From Acidobacteriota bacterium (GTDB lineage Bacteria; Acidobacteriota; Terriglobia; Bryobacterales; Bryobacteraceae): a stretch of 45,156 nucleotides of DNA. The stretch spans positions 1 to 45,156 of the forward strand of contig JAEZIJ010000174.1 in the NCBI GenBank assembly GCA_023436715.1, read 5' to 3'. Each line of letters begins with the position of its first letter. Within the stretch, counting starts at the first letter, position 1. Positions 1 to 7,882 of the stretch are shown piece by piece. The translations under genes were made by a program, and so were the position numbers. The notes beneath the pieces are model-generated. The model was given only the letters and a program-made list of their open reading frames with translations, was not told where the DNA came from and ran no database searches.

Positions 1-2
1 GC

Positions 3-104
3 CCGGACTACTATGAGCGCCTGAATCGGGGGCAATTGGAACGTTCGCTTATCCGAAGACTGGAGAACCTCGGCCACAAGGTTATACTTCAGCCCGTTGC
101 CTGA
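3..104 (+). CDS. Probable transposase, C-terminal fragment (partial)
   Basis: An open frame enters from the left edge and ends with TGA at 102-104. It encodes about 33 residues, starting PDYYERLNRG and ending in GHKVILQPVA. A 'DYYER' stretch followed by a 'RRLENLGHKV' stretch close to the C-terminus resembles the tail of several bacterial transposases, including some IS110-like ones. I cannot assign the family from this piece. Nothing else of the gene, and no terminal inverted repeat, is visible. The call rests on recognition of a short tail and is weak. Confidence 0.4.
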   Translation, partial: PDYYERLNRGQLERSLIRRLENLGHKVILQPVA

Positions 105-134
105 CAGGGAGTATTTTCAAGAGAGAGAGTACAC

Positions 135-1802
135 TCAAATACCTTTTTCCGGATACGGCTCAAGACGCCCGGCACGATCGGGCTCCACCAGCCAAACCTT
201 CCTGCCGTGTTTGAGGTATTCCATCAACTGCCTGTTCCGCTCCGGCCCCAGGTCGTTCGCCCACACCACCTTGGCATGCTCGATGTCCGCCCGGTTATAT
301 ACCCACTCTTGATGGAAATTGTGGTTGGGGCCGTAGCGGACGAAAACCAGGTGGAGTCCTGGAGTTGCTTCCAACTGCCGGGCCACTGCCGCCGGACGCT
401 TGGGAGCTTCGGGGCCCCCGAACAAATACCATGCGTAGAGCACCCTCAGGCCAGAAGCGGCGCTCGCGATACAGAGGCCGAGCGCCAGCGCCGCGCCCCA
501 CCGCCGCGCGCGCGGACGCCACCGCGCGATCCGCAACAGCCCGCAAGATGCCAGAGCGAAGAACAGGCCGGTCGCCGGCGCCATGTAGGCCGGCAGGATC
601 CTCGGATACAGCAGGCTCCAGGCAATGCCGGCGCCCAGAATCAGCCGCATGCGTCGCGCCTTTCGCCCGGCGGCGAACAGTCCCAACAGGAGAGGGATCG
701 TCAGCGGATACCCAATATAGAAGGCCCAGATTTTCTTCAGGTCGTTCGCGAACAGCGGCCAGCGCCGAACAGGCGAACGCGCGGTGCGGTATTGGTCCCG
801 CTGGTAGATATACATCCTGTGCTGCTGTGCCGTGAGATGCGCCGGTTCCGGAATCTCCTTCTTCCACAGGAACGCGTGGGGGACCCCGTAGAGTCGCTGG
901 CTCAACTGGTAAGGATGAAGCAGCGGTTCTCCCGTGACCCGCCAATTGTGATAACAGAAGGCGCCGAAGTCCACTGCAACCGTGCCCACAATAATCGCGA
1001 GGGCGGCTGTCCAGCGGCGATGATCGGCACGATGGCGCCACAACCATCCCAGCAGGACGACGGCGGTGACCATCCCAAATAACAGGGATTCGTACGGACG
1101 CGTGAACCAGAGCAGGCTCCAGCCCGCGGCCAGGATGTACGCGTACCGCAGCCGCGCGGTGGAGATCAGCGCCTGAAGGGCGCCAATCAGCATCGCGCCT
1201 CCGGCAGCGGCTACGGCGGCTCCGTAATAGCTGTTCATCCAGTAGGAAGATATGCCCAGCGAGAGTGTCGCGAGCAGCCCGCCGGTCCACGCGGCCAGCG
1301 GGGGAAGCCAGCGATACTGCATCCAGACAACCGCGCCGCAGCACAGGACCATCGCCATCCAAACGCCGAACCACGGGTCTCCGGCCAGTTTCCAGCCGGC
1401 GGCCAGGAACGCCGCGTTCCCCAAAGGGTAGCTGGCGGAATACGTGGGCTGCTGGATCACGTAGATGGTCTCGAAGTGATCCGAAAACGGGTGCGGCGGA
1501 TTTGCCACGCGCCCGTCGAGCAGAGTGTCCGCGGCAAGCAGGTGAACGAACTCGTCGTGAACGGTGGGGACCGGAATCGGCGCCAGCGGGATCAACGCCA
1601 ACCGGATGCATGGCCCCAGAAGAGCGAACACCACGATCCACAGATTCCGCCGCCTCGCGGTGCGGCGCAAAGCGCGGCCTGCGCTCCGCGGCAAGACGGC
1701 CAGCAGGATCATGCCGAGCAGCAAACCCGCAAGAAGTTCAATCCACTCCGGCCGGATCGGAAAGTGATGGATCTGGGTGCTCATTCCCGGTGCACTGACC
1801 AT
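135..1802 (-). CDS. Multi-pass membrane glycosyltransferase, GT-C (PMT/ArnT-like) fold
   Basis: The 555-residue protein has many hydrophobic segments, the first near residues 20-37 and 54-75. They are followed by a periplasmic-loop motif VHDEFVHLLA with the acidic pair Asp83-Glu84. In the GT-C superfamily (dolichyl-phosphate mannosyltransferase, ArnT and relatives) such an acidic pair in the first loop serves catalysis with a lipid-linked sugar donor. A soluble tail of about 100 residues closes the protein. I infer sugar transfer at the outer face of the inner membrane; the substrate is unknown. The start could also be the ATG seven codons in, at 1784; neither has a good ribosome binding site. 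The gene is divergent from the WbsX-like gene, with only 34 bases between starts. Confidence 0.65.
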   Translation of the reverse strand: MVSAPGMSTQIHHFPIRPEWIELLAGLLLGMILLAVLPRSAGRALRRTARRRNLWIVVFALLGPCIRLALIPLAPIPVPTVHDEFVHLLAADTLLDGRVANPPHPFSDHFETIYVIQQPTYSASYPLGNAAFLAAGWKLAGDPWFGVWMAMVLCCGAVVWMQYRWLPPLAAWTGGLLATLSLGISSYWMNSYYGAAVAAAGGAMLIGALQALISTARLRYAYILAAGWSLLWFTRPYESLLFGMVTAVVLLGWLWRHRADHRRWTAALAIIVGTVAVDFGAFCYHNWRVTGEPLLHPYQLSQRLYGVPHAFLWKKEIPEPAHLTAQQHRMYIYQRDQYRTARSPVRRWPLFANDLKKIWAFYIGYPLTIPLLLGLFAAGRKARRMRLILGAGIAWSLLYPRILPAYMAPATGLFFALASCGLLRIARWRPRARRWGAALALGLCIASAASGLRVLYAWYLFGGPEAPKRPAAVARQLEATPGLHLVFVRYGPNHNFHQEWVYNRADIEHAKVVWANDLGPERNRQLMEYLKHGRKVWLVEPDRAGRLEPYPEKGI

Positions 1803-1836
1803 TGTGGCAGCATAGGCGCTGTGTTAGGTTCGGAAA

Positions 1837-3120
1837 ATGCGAAGACGCGATCTGGTGAGCGCAGGCATTGCGGCCGTGGTGGGGGCCGGAGGCTACATCG
1901 CCGGGCGCAAGAGCCGGCCCGCAATGCGCCGGATCGACTGGAAACCGTTGGCGCTCGAATTCCCGCCCGGCTCGCCGCGCACCGACCGCGGAACTTATCT
2001 CACTGAAGAGATGTGCCGCCAGGAACTCGGAGTTCCTGCTCTGGCGCCGCGCCTCGATTGCGAAGTGATCGCGTACAACTTTCCCGCCTGGCACCCCAGC
2101 CCGTTCATGGAGCGCCTTTACGGGAAAGGCTGGACGGAATTCGAGCTGGTCAAGAATGCCCGGCCGCAGTTTCCCGCGCACGCGCAGCCGAAACAGCCCT
2201 TGTGGGGCTACTTCGACGAAGCCGACCCGCTCTGGGCGGAGCGCGAGATCGACGCAGCCGCCGATCACGGCATCCACGGCTGGATGGTCGATTGGTATTG
2301 GCACAACGGCACCATGTTCTATCACGAGCAGCTCGAAAACGGCTTTCTGCAGGCGCGCAACCGCGGCCGTTTGAAATTCGCGCTCATGTGGGCCAACCAC
2401 GACTGGCGCGCCGTCTATCCCGCTCGCTCGCCCGAATCGGCCACCACTCTGCTTCCGCAAGCGCATTCCGAAGCGGACTGCCTGCGGGCGGTGGATTATT
2501 GCATCGAGCACTATTTCCGCCAGCCCAACTACTGGCGCTTGAACGGAGCGTTGGTGTTCGGGATCTTCGATCTGCATCACCTGACGAGGCAACTCGGTGG
2601 CGTGGAGCCGCTCAAACGGACATTGGCGGCTATGCGCGAACGCGTCGCGCGCGCGGGCCTGGGATCGCTGCACATCCAATCGAACAATGTGCATGGCCGT
2701 CTTGAGGGACGTTTCCGGGAAGTGGGCGTGGACAGCGCCACTTACTATCACACCTTCGGCTGGAGCTACGGAGGCCGCGCGCCGGGAGGCTTAAGCCCCT
2801 ACAGCGACGGCGCCCTCCACTCGATTCAGCAGTGGAAGAAGATGCGCGCCAAGTGCAATGTGCCATTCTTTCCCGATTGCCCGGTCGGGTGGGACGACAG
2901 CCCGCGCTTTGGCGCTTCCGCGCACATGGTGGTCGAGCGATCGCCCGATCAGTACGAGCTGCTGGTGCGGTCCGCGCGCCAGTTCGTCGAGACTCAGAAC
3001 CCGCGTGTGGTCTTTCTTTCCTCCTGGAACGAGTGGACAGAGGACCACACTCTGCTGCCGGATACGATTTACGGCTACAGCTACCTGGAAGCGGTTCGCC
3101 GGGCTTTTTCGGTATTTTGA
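1837..3120 (+). CDS. WbsX-like glycan-processing protein (GH99-like) with Tat-like signal
   Basis: The 427-residue protein begins MRRRDLVSAGIAAVVGAGG, a twin-arginine-like leader followed by a short hydrophobic stretch. The body matches the WbsX/GH99-like pattern. YNFPAWHPSPF lies at residues 80-90, a GYFDEADP segment near 124 precedes a region rich in Trp and Asp (GWMVDWYW, 148-155), and SSWNEWTED lies near the C-terminus. WbsX-family proteins occur in polysaccharide loci and resemble glycosidase-type TIM barrels. An exported form suggests action on cell-surface or environmental glycan, which is inference. The SDR gene follows 3 bases later, so the two are probably co-transcribed. Confidence 0.7.
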   Translation: MRRRDLVSAGIAAVVGAGGYIAGRKSRPAMRRIDWKPLALEFPPGSPRTDRGTYLTEEMCRQELGVPALAPRLDCEVIAYNFPAWHPSPFMERLYGKGWTEFELVKNARPQFPAHAQPKQPLWGYFDEADPLWAEREIDAAADHGIHGWMVDWYWHNGTMFYHEQLENGFLQARNRGRLKFALMWANHDWRAVYPARSPESATTLLPQAHSEADCLRAVDYCIEHYFRQPNYWRLNGALVFGIFDLHHLTRQLGGVEPLKRTLAAMRERVARAGLGSLHIQSNNVHGRLEGRFREVGVDSATYYHTFGWSYGGRAPGGLSPYSDGALHSIQQWKKMRAKCNVPFFPDCPVGWDDSPRFGASAHMVVERSPDQYELLVRSARQFVETQNPRVVFLSSWNEWTEDHTLLPDTIYGYSYLEAVRRAFSVF

Positions 3121-3123
3121 AAT

Positions 3124-4191
3124 GTGCTCACTCGACGAACCGCATTACAACTCCTCAGCGCATCCGCATTCGCCGCTTCAACTCCGAAGCGCATCCTGAT
3201 CCTCGGCGGCACCGGCTTTCTCGGGCCGGCGACCGTGGAGGCGGCCCGCGCACGCGGCCATAAGCTCACCTTGTTCAACCGCGGGCGCACGCGCCCCGGC
3301 CTCTTCCCCGGCATCGAAACGCTCAACGGCGATCGCGACCCGAAAAAAGGCGAGGGCCTCAAAGCGCTCGAAGGCCGCCAATGGGACGTCGTGATCGACA
3401 ACTCGGCCTACTACCCCCGCATGGTCACAGCCTCGGCCAGGCTGCTCGCCCCATCAGTCAAGCAGTACATCATTATCTCGAGCATCTCCGTTTACTCCGA
3501 TAACAGCATCCAGCGGCAGGACGAGTCGGCGAAGCTGGCCACCATCCCCGACCCGACCGTCGAAGAGATGGGGCGCAATTCCGAGAACTACGGCGCGCTG
3601 AAAGCGCTCTGCGAACGCGCGGCCGAGACCGAGATGCCCGGGCGCGTCACCGTAGTCCGGCCGGGGTATATCGTGGGGCCCGACGATCCTTCCGGCCGCT
3701 TCACCTATTGGCCGGTGCGCGTGGATCGCGGAGGCGAGATCCTCGCCCCGGGCGCGCCCTCCGACCCCGTCCAATTCGTCGATGTCCGCGATCTCGGGGA
3801 GTGGCTGATCAAACTGGCCGAGGACGGCACTACGGGCATCTTCAACGCCACCGGGCCCGCGAAGCGGCTCGGCATGGGGCCGTTTCTCGAGGCCTGCCGC
3901 CGGGTGGCATCGAGCAAGGGCACGCTGACCTGGGTTCCCCCGGATTTCATCGAGAAGCAGAAGATCGGCCTCCCCATCTGGGCGCCCTACAGCGGCGAGA
4001 CCAAAGGTTTCCACACCTGGAGCTGCACGCGCGCGATCAAGGCCGGCCTGCGATTCCGGCCGTGCGCCGCAACCGTCAAAGACACGCTGGCGTGGTACAA
4101 GACCCAGGGCGCGGACGGACGCGCGAAGCTGGCCGGTCCGACCGCCGAACAGGAGTCCGCCGCGCTGGCCGCATGGCGTAAGCGGGCATAA
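3124..4191 (+). CDS. Extended SDR / NAD-dependent epimerase-like protein with Tat-type leader
   Basis: The 355-residue protein starts at GTG. Residues 3-9 (TRRTALQ) and the hydrophobic stretch after them look like a Tat signal. The mature part opens directly with a Rossmann strand and the NAD(P)-binding motif GGTGFLG (28-34). SSIS (119-122) and the YxxxK pair Tyr156/Lys160 (YGALK) are the expected SDR active-site elements. VVRPGYIVGPDDP and a substrate-domain segment follow, as in nucleotide-sugar epimerases and isoflavone-reductase-like SDRs. Tat export would allow a folded, cofactor-loaded enzyme to cross the membrane. The substrate is unknown. It probably forms a unit with the WbsX-like gene just upstream. 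Confidence 0.75.
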   Translation: MLTRRTALQLLSASAFAASTPKRILILGGTGFLGPATVEAARARGHKLTLFNRGRTRPGLFPGIETLNGDRDPKKGEGLKALEGRQWDVVIDNSAYYPRMVTASARLLAPSVKQYIIISSISVYSDNSIQRQDESAKLATIPDPTVEEMGRNSENYGALKALCERAAETEMPGRVTVVRPGYIVGPDDPSGRFTYWPVRVDRGGEILAPGAPSDPVQFVDVRDLGEWLIKLAEDGTTGIFNATGPAKRLGMGPFLEACRRVASSKGTLTWVPPDFIEKQKIGLPIWAPYSGETKGFHTWSCTRAIKAGLRFRPCAATVKDTLAWYKTQGADGRAKLAGPTAEQESAALAAWRKRA

Positions 4192-4232
4192 GCAAGGATG
4201 AAAATGGGGCACGGCTTCAGGCAAGTGAAAGT

Positions 4233-4307
4233 CCGTGGCTTGGGCCTTGTATCAGGGCACGGCTTCAGCCGTGCCGCAAGTCCTTGCCAAGCCACGGGCT
4301 TTAGCCC
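4233..4307 (+). repeat. Nested REP-like palindromes
   Basis: The intergenic stretch 4192-4357 holds nested inverted repeats. CCGTGGCTTGG (4233-4243) pairs with CCAAGCCACGG (4287-4297). Between them lies the hairpin GGCACGGCT-TC-AGCCGTGCC (4256-4275). A further palindrome, GGGCTTTAGCCC, follows at 4296-4307. The same two hairpin sequences recur at 26324-26459. The partial sequence GGCACGGCTTCAG also occurs at 4208-4220. The unit lies between convergent genes, so it may also act as a terminator or mRNA 3' end. Confidence 0.8.
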
Positions 4308-4357
4308 CTGGGTACTTCTCACGACGCTGCGGCACGGCTAACCAAAGCCGGCCACGC

Positions 4358-4771
4358 TCACATCCTGTACAGCATCAGGTAGATCACCACGCCCGTAACG
4401 CTGACATAAAGCCAGATCGGCAGAGTCCAACGCGCGATTCTCCGGTGCTTGTCGAAGCGCCCCCGCAATGCCCGGGTGAGCGTAATCACCGCAAGCACCG
4501 GCACCGCGGCGGCCAGCAACGTGTGGGTCAGTAGGATGGAGAGGTAAACCGTCCGGATCGCGCCCGTTCGCTGAAACCGTACGGTTCCGGCCTGCGCGTG
4601 GTAGGTAAGATAACTGATCAGAAACAGCACTGAAACGGAAAACGCCGCAAGCATCACTCGCCGGTGCGCTGCCTTGCGGCCGCTACGAATCAGGGCAAGT
4701 CCCCAGACCAGAAGGCTGGCGGCGGTCGCGTTCAGGACCGCATTTACCGCCGGCAGATCGTAAACGTCCAA
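4358..4771 (-). CDS. DUF420 membrane protein
   Basis: The 137-residue protein has four predicted membrane segments, about residues 9-27, 38-57, 74-98 and 114-135. Conserved DUF420 features include AHRRVMLAAF, the His-containing LTHTLLAAA segment, and HRRIARWTLPIWLYVSVTG near the C-terminus. DUF420 proteins are commonly encoded with SCO1 and heme-copper oxidase assembly genes, as here, and are thought to help cytochrome oxidase maturation or electron flow. Their precise function is not settled. Translation appears to start at TTG (4771), one base after the SCO1 stop, with AGAGGAAG upstream inside the SCO1 end. This is the last gene of the operon. Confidence 0.8.
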   Translation of the reverse strand: MDVYDLPAVNAVLNATAASLLVWGLALIRSGRKAAHRRVMLAAFSVSVLFLISYLTYHAQAGTVRFQRTGAIRTVYLSILLTHTLLAAAVPVLAVITLTRALRGRFDKHRRIARWTLPIWLYVSVTGVVIYLMLYRM

Positions 4772-4772
4772 T

Positions 4773-5327
4773 TCAGTCTTCCTCTTTCGCCAGCCGCCGT
4801 ATGTCGGAGATGAGCTGCTTCAGGCCGTCGTCCCGATCGGTGTGGTAGTAGCCCCGGATTTGTCCTCGCGGGTCGATCAGCACGAACCGTGTGGAGTGGG
4901 CCAGGCTGCCATCCATGCCGCCGAGCTTGAAACCGTCCCTGTCGATTTCATGGAGCGTGGCCAACGGACCGGTCAGGAAGTACCACTGCCCCGGATCGGC
5001 GCGGAAGCGTTTGGCATAATCGGCCAGCACCAGCGGAGTGTCGTGCTCGGGGTCCACGGTGAAGGATACGAGCCGCACGTCCGGAAGGTCCGCAACCTGC
5101 GTCGCCACCCAGTGCATCTGGGACGACATGCGCGGGCACGGGCCGGTGCAGGTGGTGAACATGAAGTCGCTGACCCAGATTTTTCCTTCGAGGATTTTGC
5201 TGTCGAACGGCTCGCCGTTCTGTGCCGTCAAGGTAAACGCAGGCACGTGGCCGAGAACCGGAAGCGGCTTCCCGGAACCGCATCCGGCCAGCACGGCCGC
5301 TGCGAGAAACAGAACTGCGCGCTTCAT
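4773..5327 (-). CDS. SCO1/SenC family copper chaperone lipoprotein
   Basis: The 184-residue protein has a lipoprotein leader ending in the lipobox LAGC (Cys16). It then has a thioredoxin-like fold with the copper motif CTGPC (Cys60, Cys64) in FMFTTCTGPCPRMS. The third ligand His144 lies in LAHSTRFVL, and VDPEHDTP is a further family signature. SCO proteins deliver copper, or reduce the cysteines, for the CuA site of cytochrome c oxidase subunit II on the outer face of the membrane. The gene lies in a run with ctaA, ctaB, an ABC transporter and DUF420. All expected metal-binding residues are present. Confidence 0.92.
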   Translation of the reverse strand: MKRAVLFLAAAVLAGCGSGKPLPVLGHVPAFTLTAQNGEPFDSKILEGKIWVSDFMFTTCTGPCPRMSSQMHWVATQVADLPDVRLVSFTVDPEHDTPLVLADYAKRFRADPGQWYFLTGPLATLHEIDRDGFKLGGMDGSLAHSTRFVLIDPRGQIRGYYHTDRDDGLKQLISDIRRLAKEED

Positions 5328-5337
5328 TTGTGCTCCA

Positions 5338-5365
5338 GTGGCACAGGCCTCCTGGCCTGTGTCAC
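5338..5365 (-). repeat. Palindromic hairpin inside the oxidase-assembly operon
   Basis: GTGGCACAGGCC (5338-5349), loop TCCT, and GGCCTGTGTCAC (5354-5365) form a 12-bp stem with one mismatch. It sits in the 39 bases between the ABC permease stop and the SCO1 start. It has no T-tract, so it is more likely a REP-like element or an mRNA stability/processing hairpin than a terminator. Confidence 0.75.
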
Positions 5366-5366
5366 C

Positions 5367-6110
5367 CTACGCGAAACTCCTGACGCTTTTCCGGTTCGCC
5401 GCTGCGGTCGAGGCCGCAAACAACAGCGCCGCGCAGGCGGCGGTAACCGCCAGGCTGGTGGAAAGGTTTGGCACGCCCGCGGCGGTATCCCGCTCGAAGG
5501 CCTGCCGGAGCGCCGCTACCGTGTAGGTCACCGGATTCAGCCGCATCAGCCACTGCACCCAGCCGTGCGCGTTGGCCATGGGGAACAGCGAGCCGGAGAC
5601 CAGCCACAGCGGCAGCAGAACGAGATTCATGATGGCGTGAAAACCCTGCGTGGAATCCATCTGCCAGGCGATCGCAAAACCGAGAACCGTAAACGTGAAC
5701 GAGATCAGGAAGATTACGCCGATCGCTTGCAGCACGCCTCCCAGGCCCGGCGAGTATCCCGTGGCCGGCAGGAAGCACAGGAAAATCACCCCCTGTATCC
5801 ACGCCAGCGTCGAGGAGCCCAGAATCTTTCCGAGCACCATCGAACTGCGCGGCGCCGGCGAGACCAGCATCGAAAGCAGGAACCCTTCGCGGCGGTCTTC
5901 GATCAGCGACATGGTCGAGAACACCGCCGAAAACATCACGGTAAGCACCAGTGCTCCGGGAAAAAAGAAAGCCAGATTGCCGAAGCCCGAACCTATGAGA
6001 AGCCAGAACAACAGCGGCGAACCCACGTAGCCCAGCACGCGCGCTTTCTCGCGCCAGAACCGCACGATGTCGCGCCGCCATAGAGTCCCGGCAGCAAGCC
6101 AGAAATGCAT
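5367..6110 (-). CDS. ABC-2 type transporter permease
   Basis: The 247-residue protein has about six hydrophobic segments and typical ABC-2 signatures. These are an amphipathic N-terminus (TLWRRDIVRFWREKAR), the EDRREGFLLSMLVSPAPR cytoplasmic loop near residue 70, and a C-terminal segment LVSGSLFPMANAHGWVQWLMRLNPVTY. The last is the usual 'SG..FP....P..l..i...nP.ty' block of this family. It pairs with the ATPase encoded just upstream, the stop and start being 3 bases apart. The operon suggests a part in heme-copper oxidase biogenesis; the substrate cannot be told from sequence. Confidence 0.85.
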   Translation of the reverse strand: MHFWLAAGTLWRRDIVRFWREKARVLGYVGSPLLFWLLIGSGFGNLAFFFPGALVLTVMFSAVFSTMSLIEDRREGFLLSMLVSPAPRSSMVLGKILGSSTLAWIQGVIFLCFLPATGYSPGLGGVLQAIGVIFLISFTFTVLGFAIAWQMDSTQGFHAIMNLVLLPLWLVSGSLFPMANAHGWVQWLMRLNPVTYTVAALRQAFERDTAAGVPNLSTSLAVTAACAALLFAASTAAANRKSVRSFA

Positions 6111-6113
6111 CCC

Positions 6114-7028
6114 TTACGAACCTCCAATACTCGATCCCGTTTCGTCGAGAAAAACATCCTCGAGGGTCGGCTTGTGCAGCGCGACCGATTCGATGGCGCC
6201 GGGAAACGCCTCCACCACTTCGGTGATAAACCGGTGGCCGTTGCCGATCTCGACGCGCAAGGCGCCATCCACCGGAATCGCCCGCACACCCAGCCTCGCT
6301 TCGATCCGCTGCTGCATGCCCTCGGGCTCCGCCACCTGGAGCACCACTACGTCGCCGCCGATACGCGATTTCAGTTCCGCGGGCGTCCCCTCGGCGACGA
6401 GCGTGCCTTGGTGTACGAGCACGAGCCGGTCGCAGCGGTCCGCCTCCTCCAGAATGTGCGTGGTCAGCAGCACGGTGACGCCCTGGGTATCCCGAAGCTC
6501 CTCGACGTACCGCCATAGGTCGCGCCGGGCGGCGGGATCAAGGCCAGTCGAAGGCTCGTCCATCAGAAGCACCGCCGGACGATGCAACAGCCCCTTCGCG
6601 ATCTCGACGCGACGCCGCAGGCCGCCGGAGAGCGACTCGATCAGCTCATGGCGCCGGCCGGCGAGCCGTAACCGCTCCATCACTTCTTCGATGCGCTCGG
6701 TCAAGGCAATCCCCGAGAGGCCGTACAGATGCCCCTGGCTGCGCAGGTTTTCCTCGATCGTGAGTTTCTTGTCCAGGCTCTGAGACTGGAATACGACGCC
6801 GATGCGGCGGCGCACCTCGGCCGGCTGGCGTTCGACATCGAAGCCGGCCAGGCGCGCACTCCCCGCCGCGGGCGCGAGCATCGTCGCCAGCACCTTGAAC
6901 AGCGTGCTCTTGCCTCCGCCATTCGGGCCTAAAACACCGAAGATCTCCCGCTCCCCGACCTCGAATGAGACCTTCGAGACCGCCACACGGGAGCCATATT
7001 TCACTACCAGATTCTCTACGGAAACCAT
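6114..7028 (-). CDS. ABC transporter ATP-binding protein
   Basis: The 304-residue ATPase has Walker A GPNGGGKST (34-42), a Q-loop in VFQSQSLD, signature LSGG, Walker B LLLMDEPSTGLDP-type sequence, and a switch His in LLTTHILEEADRCD. A C-terminal DrrA/CcmA-like extension of about 80 residues includes a conserved-looking LEDVFLDETG near the end, typical of ATPases that partner ABC-2 permeases. Start: ATG at 7028 overlaps the ctaB stop as TGATG; an adjacent GTG at 7031 is an alternative. It powers the permease encoded next. The genomic setting suggests an oxidase or heme-related cargo, which is inference. Confidence 0.88.
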   Translation of the reverse strand: MVSVENLVVKYGSRVAVSKVSFEVGEREIFGVLGPNGGGKSTLFKVLATMLAPAAGSARLAGFDVERQPAEVRRRIGVVFQSQSLDKKLTIEENLRSQGHLYGLSGIALTERIEEVMERLRLAGRRHELIESLSGGLRRRVEIAKGLLHRPAVLLMDEPSTGLDPAARRDLWRYVEELRDTQGVTVLLTTHILEEADRCDRLVLVHQGTLVAEGTPAELKSRIGGDVVVLQVAEPEGMQQRIEARLGVRAIPVDGALRVEIGNGHRFITEVVEAFPGAIESVALHKPTLEDVFLDETGSSIGGS

Positions 7029-7882
7029 CACAAACGCGACCTGTCCAACAACATCAATCCATAGAGCAGCGGCAAGTAGATCACCGAAGCGAGCAGCACC
7101 TGCCGCGCCCGAATTCTCGTCCGCTCAAACGCCACACGCAGCCCCGCGTAAAGGAACACCAGCCCCAGCGCGGCCGCCCCGAAAAAGTAAACCTTGCCTG
7201 ACATATCGAGATACGCCGGCGCCAGACTGGCCGGGATCAGCAGCACCGCGCAGACGACGATCTGCCGCGCCGTAGCTTTGCCGTCGGGCTCCACCACGGG
7301 AAGCATGACGATGCCCGCGCGGCTGTAATCCTCGCGGTACATCCACGCGATGGAAAGGAAATGCGGGAACTGCCAGAAGAACAGGATAGCGAACAGAACC
7401 CACGCCTCGGCCCCGAGCGTTCCGGCCGCGGCCGCGTATCCGATCAGCGGCGGCATGGCGCCGGGAAACGCTCCGATGGTCGTCGCGTGCGGAGTCCGCA
7501 CCTTCAGCGGGGTATAGAGGAACAGGTAAGTGGCCAGCGTGATCAGGCCCCACATCGCTGACAGCGGGTTCACCGCCGCGGCCAGGTCCAGAAAGCCCGC
7601 GAGCGACAGGGCGATGCCGAAGATCAGAGCCCGTTGCGGCTTCACCCGGCCCGATGGAATCGGACGCAACATGGTGCGCTTCATCTTCGCATCGGCTTCG
7701 CGCTCGTACCACTCGTTCAGCGTCGCCGTGCCGGAGGCCATGAGGCCCGTCCCGAGCAGAGCGTGAAACAGCGTCACCCACCGCCATTCACCACCGTGCA
7801 GGCCGAAGTAGTAGCCGACCGCCGTGCTCATCAGGATGAGCCAGGTGATGCTTGGCTTCGTCAGCTCTATGTAATTCCTCAT
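7028..7882 (-). CDS. ctaB: Protoheme IX farnesyltransferase (heme O synthase)
   Basis: The 284-residue polytopic protein belongs to the UbiA prenyltransferase family. It transfers a farnesyl group to heme b, giving heme O. The first Mg-prenyl-PP motif is LNEWYEREADAKMKRT (residues 55-70, with Asn56, Glu60 and Asp64), followed by RPIPSGR. The second motif region is YREDYSRAGIVMLPV (182-196). ELTKPSITWLIL at the N-terminus is a family hallmark. The ATG at 7882 overlaps the ctaA stop (ATGA). Upstream in-frame codons extend the open frame but fall inside ctaA, so this start is preferred. Product heme O feeds CtaA. Confidence 0.95.
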   Translation of the reverse strand: MRNYIELTKPSITWLILMSTAVGYYFGLHGGEWRWVTLFHALLGTGLMASGTATLNEWYEREADAKMKRTMLRPIPSGRVKPQRALIFGIALSLAGFLDLAAAVNPLSAMWGLITLATYLFLYTPLKVRTPHATTIGAFPGAMPPLIGYAAAAGTLGAEAWVLFAILFFWQFPHFLSIAWMYREDYSRAGIVMLPVVEPDGKATARQIVVCAVLLIPASLAPAYLDMSGKVYFFGAAALGLVFLYAGLRVAFERTRIRARQVLLASVIYLPLLYGLMLLDRSRL

